DNA of 64,000 nucleotides from Daphnia carinata (GCF_022539665.2 NC_081332.1:4789803-4853802); one strand, 5' to 3'; positions 36,917-49,250 are shown, counted from the first letter of the stretch. The notes: a model not told the origin generated them from the letters alone. Numbers and translations: made by a program.

Positions 36917-37060
36917 GCCATCTGGTGTTGCACTTTTAGATGGGATTCCGCGCCATCTAGATTTATATAAAAACCCAAACGCCATCTGTGTACTTGTTTC
37001 ACAACTCTAATCTACACGCCATCTATAGGCTTGTTTTAGAACCTTAACCTCGCGCCATTT
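36917..37060. promoter_or_regulatory. Cluster of five GCCATCT/GCCATTT motifs
   Basis: The motif starts at about 36917, 36952, 36981, 37018 and 37054, a spacing of 29-37 bp, always in the same orientation. It matches the core of YY1/Pho sites (GCCAT) in its simplest form. The cluster is 310-450 bp upstream of the minus-strand TXNDC5 start. Binding is inferred from the motif only. Confidence 0.5.
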
Positions 37061-37382
37061 AAACGCATGCTCCAGAAGCTTTAGATAAAATATTAACTTA
37101 TTACTTAATTTATTAACTTAAGAGAAAGATCATCGTTGATTTTAACAGTTTCAATTTATAGCGAAAAATTCCATTACTAATTGTTACCACATAAAATGAA
37201 CCTAATAGCAAACTTTCTCATTGACCACTGATAAAATCCGTAAAATGAATTCAATAAGCTTAATTTTGACTCTATAAAGCAAAATGGAAAAATGGGGTGG
37301 AGTTTTGTTTGTCTGTCACATTTTGTCACAAAACAATACTGAGTAAACATCTTTTCCACAAAAAAAAATTTAATTTCATAAG

Positions 37383-37438
37383 ACTCGAACCCGTGTAATC
37401 GGCATGTCAGCCGAAAACTATGCCACAGCACCACCCTT
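37383..37438 (-). other. tRNA-like sequence (degenerate)
   Basis: On the minus strand: a D-arm-like tgtggcatagtt, a middle arm cggc/gccg, and a T-arm-like cgggttcgagtc. The acceptor stem does not close well. Probably a tRNA-derived relic. Confidence 0.35.
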
Positions 37439-37503
37439 ATTTAACTACCCATTGCATAAGCTACATATTCTACTGCGGACACCCAAAGCGAAATTTGTTT
37501 GGA

Positions 37504-37578
37504 ACGTGCGGTCCTGGCACAGTGGTTATCACCCACGCTTTGTAATCTGTAGTCCTCGGGTTCAAGTCCCGCCACCGC
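37504..37578 (+). other. tRNA-like head of a possible SINE
   Basis: The sequence gcggtcctggcacagtgg leads into gttatcacc, and gggttcaagtcccg is a good T arm. Outer bases gcggt/accgc pair. The anticodon stem is weak, so a functional tRNA is doubtful. Downstream are a C-rich stretch and short direct repeats, as in the body of a tRNA-derived SINE. Confidence 0.4.
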
Positions 37579-37647
37579 CAATTTCCGCCAAGCCCTCCCT
37601 TCCCTCCCCCCTCTCCTCCCACCCACCCCTCCAATACGTCATTCAAG

Positions 37648-37735
37648 ACTCGCAAGATTCTTCATCACATCGGATTCGCAAGATTCTTCAATTCGCAAGA
37701 TTCTTCAATTCATCGGATGACGCAAGATTCTACAT
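37648..37735. repeat. Short direct repeats (cgcaagattcttca)
   Basis: The 14-mer cgcaagattcttca or a close variant occurs four times within about 90 bp, followed by purine-rich GAA/GAC repeats to about 37800. It lies directly downstream of the tRNA-like head. Confidence 0.7.
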
Positions 37736-37799
37736 ACATTACTTCGGTCATCATCTACCTCAAGAAAGAAGACGAAGAAAGAAGAAAGAAGACGAAGAA

Positions 37800-38823
37800 A
37801 AAAGGGCCATGCCTACTATAAAGGGGCTAAAATGGCAGAAGAAAAACACACACACACATACATACACACATCACTCACGACACGTATACAGACGTTTCAC
37901 ATCGATCTGTAGTACCGTTCACTACACGTTAAAGATCGACCCAAAAACTGCGGTAGAGAAGAGGTGAACGTTGAACGTAGGTTGTTCGTAAGTTCTCCCC
38001 ATGGCCTGAAAGACGGTTCGTGGATGCAAGCAGCTTATCATCGGGATATGTGACCCTCTTCGATACCAATGTTTTTGTTTTTCCTTAAAAGCGAAACGCT
38101 TAATCCGGCTCCTATGGAAACGCAGTTTGCTGTGACCAACTGCGTGAGCCATAACCAGAAGATTCACTGAAAGATTAATTATGGTCTTGTTGTTTCAAAT
38201 TACCTCAAACAATCATTAGTTCAATCCATCACTACACACTGTTTCACAATCTTCAAGCTCTCTAATCAGTATAATAATCTGATGCAACAATCAGCCTTAT
38301 ATCTCCATAGTTCCATTCCGTGATTTTGTAGTTAAATTCTAGTTCTCTTTTCATAATTAGTTTTTGAGACAGAGGGAGACTTTAAACGTTATAATGTTTG
38401 TGATATGAGCTGGGTTTTCTGCGCATTGCGCCATCCTTTATATGGGCTGCAACATGTAATGATCCATTGTTGTAAAAGAGCACAGCAAATTTTAATTGTG
38501 GACGAATCAGATTCATTTTCTAGAAGCAGTATGTACAGTATAACTTGTACCACACCTATACACTATAATGGAATTGCGCGTTTCGTGAAACAATCGGTTG
38601 GAAAGACAAATTTGATTTTAGAATTAAAAGTCACGTGTTTTTATTAAGCTGTATAGTATGAAGAGAACAACATATCCTTATGCTACAAACATAGCAGTTC
38701 CCTTAATAAATAATTATTTTATCTAGCATATTGTTGCTTTCCTTCTGCGTGCAAAGGTGAGCATATCCACATAAGTCTACAAAAGTGCATGTTGAGTACC
38801 CAATTCGGCTGCACGGTCGCTAT
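37800..38823. other. Spacer without recognisable gene
   Basis: Contains a short CA-rich run near 37850. The right part is the presumed 3' flank of the cuticle gene. I see no supported open frame. Confidence 0.4.
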
Positions 38824-39477
38824 TTATGCTGGACATTGGCAGATACAGCCGGACTTGAAAGCTTGTTGGTATACTCCTTGACCAGCTAGACCAGCGTTCT
38901 GATAGTTGTTTCCAGCACCGTAACCATTTCCTCCGTATTGATATCCTCCATTGCTAGTTGGCGGATTGAAGTAGGACGAAGTCTTGACTGAAGCAGCACC
39001 TGATGCATAACCCTCTGATCCACTGTAACCATTAGCGTTGCCCTTGCCATAAGCTGGACTCGTTGAGCCATCAGCATACTGCACATCGGCTACGTATCCA
39101 TTTTGATCGGCAGAGTAGCTCACAACTTGAAGGCGATCGTCGGGTAAGAGTACACGGTATTCTCCGTTTACCTTGCCTAGCTTACTAGCCTCTTCGTGAC
39201 CGAAATCCTGGCCAGAATAAGTATCCCTACGACACACGACGATCTCAGATAAGTAAGGATGACGACGATATTAAAAAAAAAAATTTAACTCACAAGATCT
39301 GGTAAGCGTAAGAGTATGCCGGAGTGTTGGAATAAGTATCCGAATACGAGAAAGATGAGCTGACGAAAGCCATCAAAATAACAGCAACCTGGACAAGAAC
39401 ATTTAAAACAATTCTAATTGAATACAGAAAACTAAAAGACTTAGTTGTTTTACCAAAGTAAGCATAGTTAAAGACAT
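38824..39477 (-). CDS. Cuticle protein with chitin-binding Rebers-Riddiford domain
   Basis: Secreted structural protein of the exoskeleton. Exons: 39477 to about 39454 (MSLTMLTL), about 39390-39294, and about 39227-38824. The signal peptide continues across the first intron (VAVILMAFVSSSFS). The chitin-binding region is GEYRVLLPDDRLQVVSYSAD then NGYVADVQYADG, which matches the Rebers-Riddiford consensus (PF00379). A glycine-, tyrosine- and asparagine-rich tail follows (NGGYQYGGNGYGAG) and the end is CICQCPA, with three clustered cysteines that are unusual in this family. A TATA box lies about 100 bp upstream. About 170 aa. Confidence 0.88.
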
Positions 39478-39579
39478 GTTGATCAGCTATTAATTAAATG
39501 TTCGGATGCTGGCAGAGAAGCTTGAAACTGAGAAGAAACTTGGAACTGACTGTGCATTTTAGGTACCACAACATTGTCC

Positions 39580-39587
39580 TTTTATAC
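39580..39587 (-). promoter_or_regulatory. TATA box of the cuticle gene at 38.8-39.5 kb
   Basis: TATAAAAG on the minus strand, about 103 bp upstream of the start codon, which leaves room for a short 5' UTR. Confidence 0.65.
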
Positions 39588-42410
39588 ATTAGTTGAGACT
39601 GTTGTCGTTGCGTGTTCAACTGTGGTTACTCATTATTGTTCTGTGTAATATACTGTTATTTAGGCGATGCTGGGAAATGATATTATTACGAGAGGAGGGG
39701 TTTTACTGAAGTCTTGAAGGTCTGGCTCACCCCGTAAAACCGGATCAACCGTGAGGTGCAGCCAGTCGCTCTGCTCGGCGCGTCTCGCCAAGTTTCAGAT
39801 TCTCGGTGACATCGCGTGAAACGAAAGAAATAGAACTATGGCAACAGCAATCGCAGCTCTATACGCTTTTCCTATAGCCTTCGACCATCGGTACGCCCGT
39901 TTGTCGCTTGATCGCGACCACAAGAAAAGAAAAAATTACAGATAAAGATACAGAAGACTTTCCCTTAATGCGTCGCCTAATTCGAAACCAATTAAAGACA
40001 ACAATTATTTTTTTTCCCTTACCACCCAATACTGTTCTTTATGTGTGACCGAAAGACTAGTCTTTCGCGATCGGTCGATCGTCTCTATCGAGAAAACAAA
40101 ATCTTGAGTCCATTTCTTTGTAATCTTGCAATCGTAAACCGCTTTGAACAGAAACAAAATTGAATCTCTCAATTTCCTTTAAAATTTCACAATCAAACAA
40201 ATTTGCACAATCAGTTTTTCTTCAAAAAAGAAAATCGGGTCTAAACGAAAACTGTTCGCAGTGACTCGTGAATACAGAGTGAACCCTTTTTCAGATCAAA
40301 ACAAAACGATCCCAAGTGTGGATGTCAAAGATGCAAACAGATAAACATTTGATTTAAGTGGTGGCTATTACGGATTTGCGTAGACTATTAAACAAAATTG
40401 ATTGGTCGTTGGTGACTTACCTTCCCATGGAATATCGTGTGAGGATATGTTCGTATATTCGCTTGATCGCACTTCCACGGTGTCTCTCTATGATATAACT
40501 GTGGGTCAGCCCATTTTTCCAAACACAGAATGACGATCATTGCCTTGAAAAATTACAGCAGTGCCAAATATACGAGAGATCAATTGTGAGAATGAGAGAT
40601 ATTTTTCTGTAATTATCGTCTTTTTTTTGTTTTTACGTGTTCTGCCCGACATACTAACGAGGTTATGATCAACATCTCTACACATTTCTAGTACACAACA
40701 ATTAAAATACTAGAATCACATTTTTATGATTTTGTTTACACCAAAGACTCTTCATAGCTCAGGTGTACCCTTCTGTCTAATGGACCACAGTTGAATACAA
40801 AGTCCAACACAAAAGAAATCATAAAAAAAATCATGAACTCTTTTGGATACAATCCTTATTGAAGGACACTGTATGAAAGTGAATATCGTACAGAACATTC
40901 AGTTTTCAAGGAATAAAGACCTACATTATTATGATGATGCCACCATCTGGAATCTTGCAAGAAATATCCTATTTACATCAGATGATCAAACTTACCCCAC
41001 ATTGAGGTACTGATGCCACAGCACAAGCTATCATATCTGATATCTATCATTATGCAATCGTTATCCAGGTAACTAATAAAAATATCGTCCTTGGTAATGG
41101 AACACAAGGTGAATACCACATATTTTAAGAGCTACGAGAAGATTTTAATTGCCGAGCAGCTTTTCGAATCGGGTCGTGAGAAAACCAAGAATACAGAAAA
41201 TTATTAATGTGGAAATTATACAGTAGAAAGGTAACTAGAATACCTGCAAAAAAACAACCATAAATTGTCATCACTGGGCATTATCATGAATTCTACGAGT
41301 AAAAGCGTTCATGAATAAAATTTGAAAAATTTATTTTGTCACATCAGGAACGCCTTGTGAAAACACTCCAAGGATTCCGGCTACGGTATCGTTTCGCAAC
41401 ATCATTTCGGCTATTTGTTACAGGTAGCAGCAGCAGGTGATCCTGTTTTGCAATCATTAAATTAAAAAGGAAATTATGTATACGTTACATTCTGACGGAT
41501 GATGACGGCAAAATTTCAGCATCTCGTTTCTCCTGTAGTTCACTTTCACTCTTTTTTAAAAACTTCTTTGCCGAAGGCATAGCATTAAAAAAAAACAATA
41601 AAGCCATGATAAACGTATATAGAAATCGGCAGACATTGTTAAATCGCCCATTGCATCTATTATTATCACGCTCAATTAGGCTTACATTTATACGCGATGG
41701 GGGCTAGCTATTTTCTTCTGGGTGTGACTCCGGCACGAGTTTTCAACCTGTAATCGAGCCAGCGTGATGACGTATCGATATAGGAAAAGTAAAACTGCAT
41801 AAGTAAGTGTGCCGATGATCGATGACGAAGAAAAATGCGTTTTCAAACAGGGAAATCATGAAATGGTGCACCTCTATCAAAAATTTTTACTTATAAACAA
41901 CTTTCCCTTTTTTTTAGAGCCAGCTCCGAGCATTGTATACTTTTGCGAATGCGCAGTGTGAAAAATGATTGTTTTACATTCTCAGTGGTGATAACGAGAT
42001 TACTATTCCCCTATACTGTGATAACAAAATGGAAAACAAAGAATTCACAGAACATATTGGCTCCTGAAGCACAAACGAAAGCAGATTATTTCGATTTCTC
42101 GTAACATTTCAACAAGAAAAAGAGTAACGTAACAATCATCAGTACTACAAGGTATATAACGTTCACCTGATGATGGAAGGCTCGGTTTAACGAGGGAAAA
42201 CAGCCCGCTCCGACAAATGGTTAAGTTTAACGACCGGAGAATGTTCACTTTCTCTATTGCTGTCATGCACATCAAGAAGACAAGACATAAAAGATCGTCT
42301 TCATCGCATAACATCCGACAATGGTTGGCCGTAACGCGCGGTCGTCCATCATATCGTGCGGTTACGCTTTGTTCTTTGTTTTACACGACAGAAACACAAC
42401 GGGGGTTGAA
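39588..42410. other. 2.8-kb spacer between cuticle genes
   Basis: AT-rich with many short stop-interrupted frames. No protein, RNA gene or repeat recognised. It is a plausible place for cis-regulatory DNA of the flanking cuticle genes, but nothing in the sequence proves that. Confidence 0.4.
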
Positions 42411-42542
42411 TTAAGCTTTTTCTTTCTTTAAGAGCCGCTTGCGATGGAGCGCCAGTTTTTCAGCGCTTTCGCTCGTCTGATTGCTGTGTGTGCTCACCTG
42501 GTTGACGAATTTCTCGCGCACTTTGCCGTAGAAAGTGAAAGG
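42411..42542 (-). CDS. Orphan last-exon-like open frame, unidentified
   Basis: An acceptor-like cgttatag is followed by exactly 43 codons and a TAA. The peptide contains FYGKVREKFVNQ and LALHRKRLL. Composition is balanced and local GC is higher than the surroundings, as in real exons here. An internal CAG|GTGAGC is also a good donor, so the first 45 nt could be a separate small exon. I found no upstream exons before the cuticle gene begins and do not recognise the protein. It may be a relic or part of a gene with distant exons. Confidence 0.35.
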   Translation of the reverse strand, partial: PFTFYGKVREKFVNQVSTHSNQTSESAEKLALHRKRLLKKEKA

Positions 42543-42792
42543 CTATAACGTGAGAGGACGCAAGTTAGATCTCATTTTCATAGAAAAGAGTTTCTTTTTG
42601 GTTATTTTGGAGATATACATTTTTTATTGAATTCAATATCGTAAGACACACAAAATGAGGAAGCACATTTTCTTACACACTACAATGAAGGATCGACTCA
42701 TCGTCTCATTATATATAGATGATTTTATCTGTTTTTTTTAGTAGGATGCATATTGACGGCTTAGAATAATAGACTTTTGAGTTAAATTATAT

Positions 42793-44845
42793 TCATACTG
42801 GCGCATACTGTTGAGGGGACCTGTACTCTGGGGCAGAGTCTTGTTCAGGACGATGGTAAACGGGTCTGTATACTGGGAAAGAAGGCTCTGGACGATCTTC
42901 GCCTGGGTAAGGATAGACGGGTCTGGATGGGTAAGCTGGCTCGGGGTAGGAGGGTCTGTTGTAGGCGGGTTCTGGATAGGACGGTCTGCTGGGATATTCA
43001 AGCTTCGGGTAAGGTGGTCTAGAGTAAGATGGCTCTGCTGGGTATGGTGGTCGAGTAGGGTAGGCTTCTTCGGGGTAGGAAGGTTCAGGGTATGTGGGCT
43101 CGGTGTAAGGAGCTTCAGTTGTGGTAGTGGTAGGAGCTGGTGTGGTGGTAGTGGTAGTTGTTGTAGTAGGAGCAGGGGTAGTTGTGGTAGTCTTGTATTC
43201 CGGGGTAGTTACCTCAGGTGTAGGTTCCGGTTTTGGTTCAGCTTTTGGTTCGGTCTTGTAAACTGGTTCGCGATAGGCTGGCTTTGATGGAGCTGGCTCG
43301 GAGTAAGTTGGCCTGTTTGGGTAAACTGGTCTGCCGGCATGAGATGGTTTCTGATATTCGGGTTTAGGATACGATGGTCTCTTGTAAGAAGGCTCGGGGT
43401 AAGCGGGTTCGGGATAAGATGCCTCACGATAAACGGGTTTGGGTGCGGCAGTTGGTTCGGGGTAGGCTGGCTCGCGATAAACAGGCTTAGTTGGAGCTTT
43501 TGGTTCGGCATAGACTGGCTCACGGTAGGCAGGCTTTGATGAGGCAGCTGGTTCACGATAGACAGGTTTAGCTGGGGCAGCTGGCTCACGGTAAGCTGCC
43601 TTAGCTGGGGCAGCTGGCTCACGGTAAGCTGCCTTAGCTGGGGCAGCTGGCTCACGGTACGCTGGCTTAGCTGGGGCAACTGGTTCACGGTAAGCTGGCT
43701 TAGCTGGGGTAACAGGCTCGCGATAAGCTGGTTTAACTGGGGTAGCAGGTTCGCGATAAACTGGCTGGGCTGGAGCAGCTGGCTCGGGATAAGCTAGCTC
43801 TTTAGGATAAGATTGCCTACTAGGATAATCAGGCTTCTTTGGGTAAGATGGTCTAGGGTATGCAGGCTCAGCCTGGTAGGCAAGGGCCGCCTTGTACGGT
43901 GATTGAGTCGGTTCAATGTACTCGGGATAAATGGCCTCGCCTTCGTAGGTGACGTCAGCGGTGAATCCGGTTTCGGGATCGGCTCTGTACTTGACGATCT
44001 GTTTACGACCATCGGGCAAAACTACGTGGTAAGATCCGGTGACCACCTTGCCGTCGCTTTCTTCCTGGCGACCGTAATCGTCGTATTCGTCCTTGACGGC
44101 GTAACCAAAGTTGTACGGTTCTCTTGTTACCTATCGATAGAACACAATTTAATTGTTATGCAAATCAGCTCAGAAAAGCTCCTTCAACGTACCTCCTTTT
44201 CCTCTTCTTCCTGGTCAGCTTTATATGGAGCAGGTTCAGCAGCCTTGTAGGCGGGCTTCCTGATTGCCGGACGAGGATACTCTGGCTCAGCTTGCTCTTT
44301 AGGATAAGCAGGCTGACGAGGCCGATAAACAGGCTTAGCTGGATAGGCAGGTTCAGGTTGGGTGTACTCCGGTTCTTGCTGTTTAGACGGGACGTAAGCT
44401 GGAGGTTTGTACTCTACTGGTTCTTCATAAGTAGCTGGTTTAGCGGGGTACGATGGCTCGGGCTTAGCGGGATAAGATGGTTCGGACTTAGCGGGATACG
44501 ATGGCTCGGGCTTAGCGAGGTAAGATGGCTCGGGCTTAGCGGGGTACGATGGCTCGGGCTTAGGGTAATCCTTTGGCTCCTCGTATGTTTTAGGGACATA
44601 ACGGGCAGACTGGGCACGACGACGGATGATGGGTGCCTCATCAGTTGCAGGCTGGACGCGACGACGGTACTCGGGGGCTTCGTCCGTCGTTGCCTGTTGA
44701 ACACGACGCCGCTGGACTGGCACATCATCAGCAGCTGCTACTAAAGCAACTATAAAAGCGATGCAAATAATAAAAACCTACGAAGAGGATAATAAAATAG
44801 ATGCATTAGTTGTTCGTATATTATATTAAAATGATATACCTTCAT
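42793..44845 (-). CDS. Long proline-rich cuticle protein, Rebers-Riddiford RR-2 type
   Basis: Exoskeletal chitin-binding protein of about 642 aa. Exons: 44845-44840 (only ATG AAG), 44777-44193 and 44130-42793. Signal peptide VFIICIAFIVALVAA. The second exon has five PEPSYPAK-type repeats. The third starts with the chitin-binding domain (YNFGYAVKDEYDDYGRQEESDG, then GSYHVVLPDGRKQIVKYRAD and GFTADVTYEG), then a long run of degenerate YREPxxPAKPA repeats, a threonine run (TTTTTTPAPTTTTT) and a YPEPxYPxRP tail ending QQYAPV. Proline/tyrosine repeats may serve cross-linking or flexibility, as proposed for such cuticle proteins. Confidence 0.9.
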
Positions 44846-44950
44846 GTTTTCTACTTGTTTGTGTACGTGAAAAGAGAGCAAAGCTAACACAGCTTTACTT
44901 CCAAAAGAGGTAGAAGTCAACTGTACTGAATGTTGATGTGCGCTGTCTGA

Positions 44951-44958
44951 CTTATATA
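44951..44958 (-). promoter_or_regulatory. TATA box of the proline-rich cuticle gene
   Basis: TATATAAG on the minus strand, 106 bp upstream of the ATG. Confidence 0.65.
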
Positions 44959-47833
44959 GGCGGTGTAGATGCTTCCATCGTCAATATGCCCGCCTCCTTT
45001 GCACGCAATGCGGGATAACAGGTGAACAGTTGTGCAGTTTTGCTTTACCTGTGTGTGTACAACCCACGTATAGACACACACCTTTGCTCTCTCTCTTACT
45101 GATGATGTGTTGCCCGTCTTTCTCCTTGTTCTCACCCAACTCCCCCACCAAAACAGACGATATCTAAAGGGCGCAATTGTCCACGGCTTGTTGGCCTTTC
45201 CCTTTCTCTTCTTGCTAACGTGGAGTGTCTTCCCCGCCCAACTTATGGCAGTTACTCGATCTATTTTTTGTGTGTGTGTGTGTGCAACGTCTAACGTCTC
45301 TAACTGGCCTGTAACACTAACGGCAGGTATTCCAATGTGCGTGTTCGAACAATGAATAGGAAACAAAATGAATTCGGGCGAGAAAGTTTTTCAAATCGTC
45401 CCTCTAACTATCACGATCAAAGAAGAAGAAAAAAAAAATATGGGGCACGCCCCAATAAAAAATGTTGATTTTCTTTACCTTCCAATTTTAATTTGATCCG
45501 TATAGAAGCTACTATAACTCTACAGCAATCAATTGAAAAGCTCCATATAAATGCTGTGGGAAATACAATGGCATAAAACACTGGACGCATTTCGTGACTA
45601 AAGTCAACGGCCTTTTCAGTGGAAAATTGGTCCATCCAGTGGTTATGTTTGTAAACAATATTCACGTTTCTCAGCAAAAGCATATAAAAATAAAGAAAGA
45701 GGTTTTTTTTTTTTTAAACAAGAACAACTTTCCCCCGTGAGTGGTGCAGCTTGATTTGGTGCAATCAACCACACGGATATACGTAATCTGGTTAAGATTT
45801 GTGTCTGATGTGATGATGGCGGTACGCTATTTGTATATCAACGGCTTACGTGCATATGCGAACGAAGATAGATTGTCACACGCGATACGTTTACAATTGG
45901 AAAGCCACTGATGTGAGGAATTCTTTTGGATTTTTTCATCCCTCAATGCGATCACGCGTTCGCGTGATTTCGTGTAACTCGCGGAGATTTTCATCAAGGC
46001 CGATGACATCTTCGTTGACATTAAAAGACGGGTGACGCTTGTAAGATTAGAAGCTACTTCATTTATTCAAAGCATATGACGCAATTGAGGACACTGATTA
46101 ATACTTATCTTTCCATCGTCTCTTATTAAGAAGAAATTCATTTTTTGGGAGGGAGATTTCAACTTAAAAGCGTCTCGACACACCTAGAAAAAAAAGGTCA
46201 AAAAAACTAAAATTTCTCAACAGAAAAAAGTCGTGATATTCCGGAGGAGAAATGGAAAGTGGATACATCTCTCTCTCTCTCTCTCTCTCCCCTTCGTTCC
46301 TTTTTTTTTATTACAAAAACATGAAAACAAAAAAAAATATGACGTGCTGTAGCAAAATTTTGAGAGTGCACGTCTTAGTGGGCCTGGCTAAAATGAACGA
46401 TTCTCGGAGCTAAAAGGGCGTGGTCATGAAAATAAGATTTCCCCATCCGCTACCCGGTTAGTTTCGCATGACCCACATATCATCGTGTATATACACAATT
46501 TTCTTTGCACAGAAAGAGGACCATCAGATGAAGTGATAATGTAACGATATAAATATAAACCGGTTGGGTTTGCCCCCCTTTTTTGCGGGATCCCGAAAGC
46601 ACGCTATCGAAAAAAAAAACATACAAACATAACGAGACACGAGTTGCCCGTATCGATGTGTAGTTTGTGTATATCAAACATGCGCACGAGTGAAAAGTGT
46701 TTCCCTGTTTCCTGGGTGATATAGCTTTACTCATTAGAAAGTAGCCTATATATTTTTCAAAAAACCTTTTTAAAAATAAAAAGGAGAAAAACAACCGAAA
46801 AAAACGAATTTTGCTATTTGATTTATTCAACTCTTTCCTCATGCCCTTTTAAGGCCACACATTTTTATCCGCCTCCGTTTTAAAAACCCGGCTAGTCAAT
46901 TAGGAGTTCATAGACCTCCCAATGCGTGTTACTATTTAAGTGAATTAGATTACATCGCATCTAATTATCTATCACGTCCTACCTTATTTCTTCTTAGAAC
47001 TCTTTTCAAAAAAGATGGGGTCAGGTAAAAAAGAGACAGCTTTCGTCCCTGTTTACGTCGATCGTACCATCTTCATGGGGGAAAGGGTAAGCAAAAGAAA
47101 CAAAAATTTTCCAAAATATGACGTAATTACCGAAACCTTGGAAAGTGATAGTCAATTGTTTTTTTTGCGGCTTCCTTAGAAAAAGCCTATTAAACTCTCA
47201 CTCTCTCTGGCCCCTATTCATAGTAGAGTCGAACAAAAGATTTAATAACAATCAAAGAAGCACATTAAGCCCCAAAAAAAAAGAAATAAATACGAAAACC
47301 ACATCAACATTAGACCCCACCCACGTCTGCATGAATAACAAAATTCTTATGGGGCCGCTGATGCTCGCACGGCGGAACAGAAGCATCACGACCATAGCCG
47401 ATTACATCAACCTTGGCGGTTATAACAATGCGCGGTTTAACAAAAACTTTTCGCTTTCGTCATATCAACATTTTCTCTCTGTCGTCATTGTAGAGCAACA
47501 GGTTCTGTTTTTCGAGGTGTCTTCTGATGGCCGACTAACCGCATTCATTTTGAACCCCCCCCCTTCTCTTTAATTTTGTTTTTAACTGAATACAATTCTG
47601 AATAGGTGCGTAGTGTATTTTGTTAAAAGTCTACTTCAACAACAAAAACAATGAAACAATAACAATTTCTGCAGCGATTCAAATTGCGTCAACGCAAAGT
47701 GAATGCCGATTATACGAAAAATTCTATATAAGTATGTAAAGTATGGAACTGAGAGTTCACAAAAAAAAAAAAAATCTTAATAACTGCATAAGTTATTGAG
47801 GTCCAAATTCGGTCGATCTATTTTTCCTTTCGT
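44959..47833. other. Spacer between two cuticle genes
   Basis: Contains TG/CA-rich runs (near 45265), a CT microsatellite near 46270 and homopolymers. One exon-like open segment lies at 47015-47086 (+): ATG, 24 codons starting MGSGKKETAF, then a good donor (AGG|GTAAGC). I could not find a partner exon, so it is not called as a gene. Confidence 0.4.
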
Positions 47834-49176
47834 TTACCACCATCGCTCCACCTGTCTGCGAATTGTGGCACGGCGGCCGGTGCGGCGGCCATTGCGATAA
47901 GCAGCTGGAATAGGTAAAGGTCCATCAAATTCGATGACGTCATTGAAATCCTCTTCCACGGCAGCTTCGGGAGTAGGTGCAGGAAATTCAACGATCCTAG
48001 CACGAACGGGAGCGTTGAATTTTTCGGGTTTCGGCAACGATTCTGAAATGATGCGCAGCAAAGATTCAGAAGGTGCGGAAGGCGATTCAGCGACCAATTT
48101 CTCGGGAGTAGGAAGCGATTCGGCTGGGACGAAAGGTTCAACAGATCGTGCTCTATTCGGGGCTCGAGGTGCAGTTTTATACTGGGCTGAATATTTAACT
48201 GGAAGGACGGTAGCCTTCGGTGTGGGCGGTGCGGGACTGGGACGCGTGTAAACGGCTTTGATTTCCTTGTCCGCGTTCGCTCTGACATCCTGATCGATCT
48301 TGATTTCGTGATTGCTTTTGACCTCCTGGTTGATCTTAACAATTTCTTGATTGATTTTAATGACCTGATTGACTTTAGCTGCCTGGCTGGAAGCAGAAAC
48401 GGGAGTCCTTTTGCCTTTATTGTCCTTGATATCGTTGGTTGGGACGTAATCCGGGTATTTCGCGTCACCTTCATAGCTGACTTGCATGATGTTACCAGTC
48501 TCAGGTGCTGACCTGTAATTAACGAGCTGGACACGACCATCGGGCAAGCTGACTCGATAAGATCCCGTCACCACATCACCATCGCGTTTCTCCTGCTGTT
48601 CGAAATCGTTGAACGTGTCCTGATCCTTGATGACGTAGCCAAATGAATATGATCTTGTGTTCTTCTGATTTCCAATAGATCGAACAGCCTGGATCTTTAA
48701 TTTCAATAAGGATAAAGCCTTAAGGATATATTTTTATCTTGTCATTTAGTATTTTTACCTTGACTTTTTGGGAGTCTTCTTGTCTGGCTTCGTTCTTGCT
48801 CTCGGGATTAATTTCTTCTTTAATTAATGGCTTTGCTACCTGTCTGACAAACGGACGTTTGATCTCCGGTTTAACCTCCTCTCTGGTTTCTTCCTTGGCG
48901 ATGTTTAATTGCCTGGATGCTGATGGTGTAATCACTACCGGATTGACAGGAGCTTCCCTTTTGATGGTTGAATACGGCCGGGCAATAGGAATCTTAAATT
49001 CAGGGTGATAAATCCTGATGGAAGGATAAGTAGTGGGACGCGGCGATCGTTGCTGAGCGTCGCCACTGGCGGATGCTACAACGATGACGACAATAAATGC
49101 CAAGATCTACAAAAAAAATCCAGGGTAAAGGAAAAGATGTCTTGAATTGAAACAAAATTAAAATGACTACCTTCAT
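47834..49176 (-). CDS. Cuticle protein, Rebers-Riddiford RR-2 type
   Basis: Secreted exoskeletal protein of 404 aa. Exons: 49176-49171 (only ATG AAG), 49106-48759 and 48694-47834; the frame is kept. Signal peptide ILAFIVVIVVASASG. The second exon is charged (EETREEVKPEIKRP). The third begins with the chitin-binding domain: SYSFGYVIKDQDTFNDFEQQE, then GSYRVSLPDGRVQLVNYRSA and YEGDAKYPDYVP. After it come lysine/isoleucine-rich repeats (KINQEIVKINQEV), a proline-rich part, and a basic C terminus (RNGRRTGRRATIRRQ). The basic tail and KINQE repeats are unlike the proline-rich neighbour. Confidence 0.9.
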
Positions 49177-49242
49177 CCTGATGTGTTTGGCTAGGAAAGG
49201 TTGAAACGATTGTGACGATTGAACTGTGTCGACTCTGTGTGT

Positions 49243-49250
49243 CTTATATA
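49243..49250 (-). promoter_or_regulatory. TATA box of the cuticle gene at 47.8-49.2 kb
   Basis: TATATAAG on the minus strand, 67 bp upstream of the ATG. Confidence 0.65.

Noticed and set aside
37648-37735. CRISPR-like array
   Set aside because: The repeats are 14 bp with almost no spacers in eukaryotic DNA; it is a simple direct repeat.
43209-43688. Second long frame (QLPQLRQLTVSQ) in the cuticle exon
   Set aside because: It is the shifted reading of the proline-rich repeats in the true frame.
47015-47086. First exon of a gene (MGSGKKETAFVPVYVD)
   Set aside because: Good donor, but no partner exon was found downstream, so evidence is too thin for a gene call.
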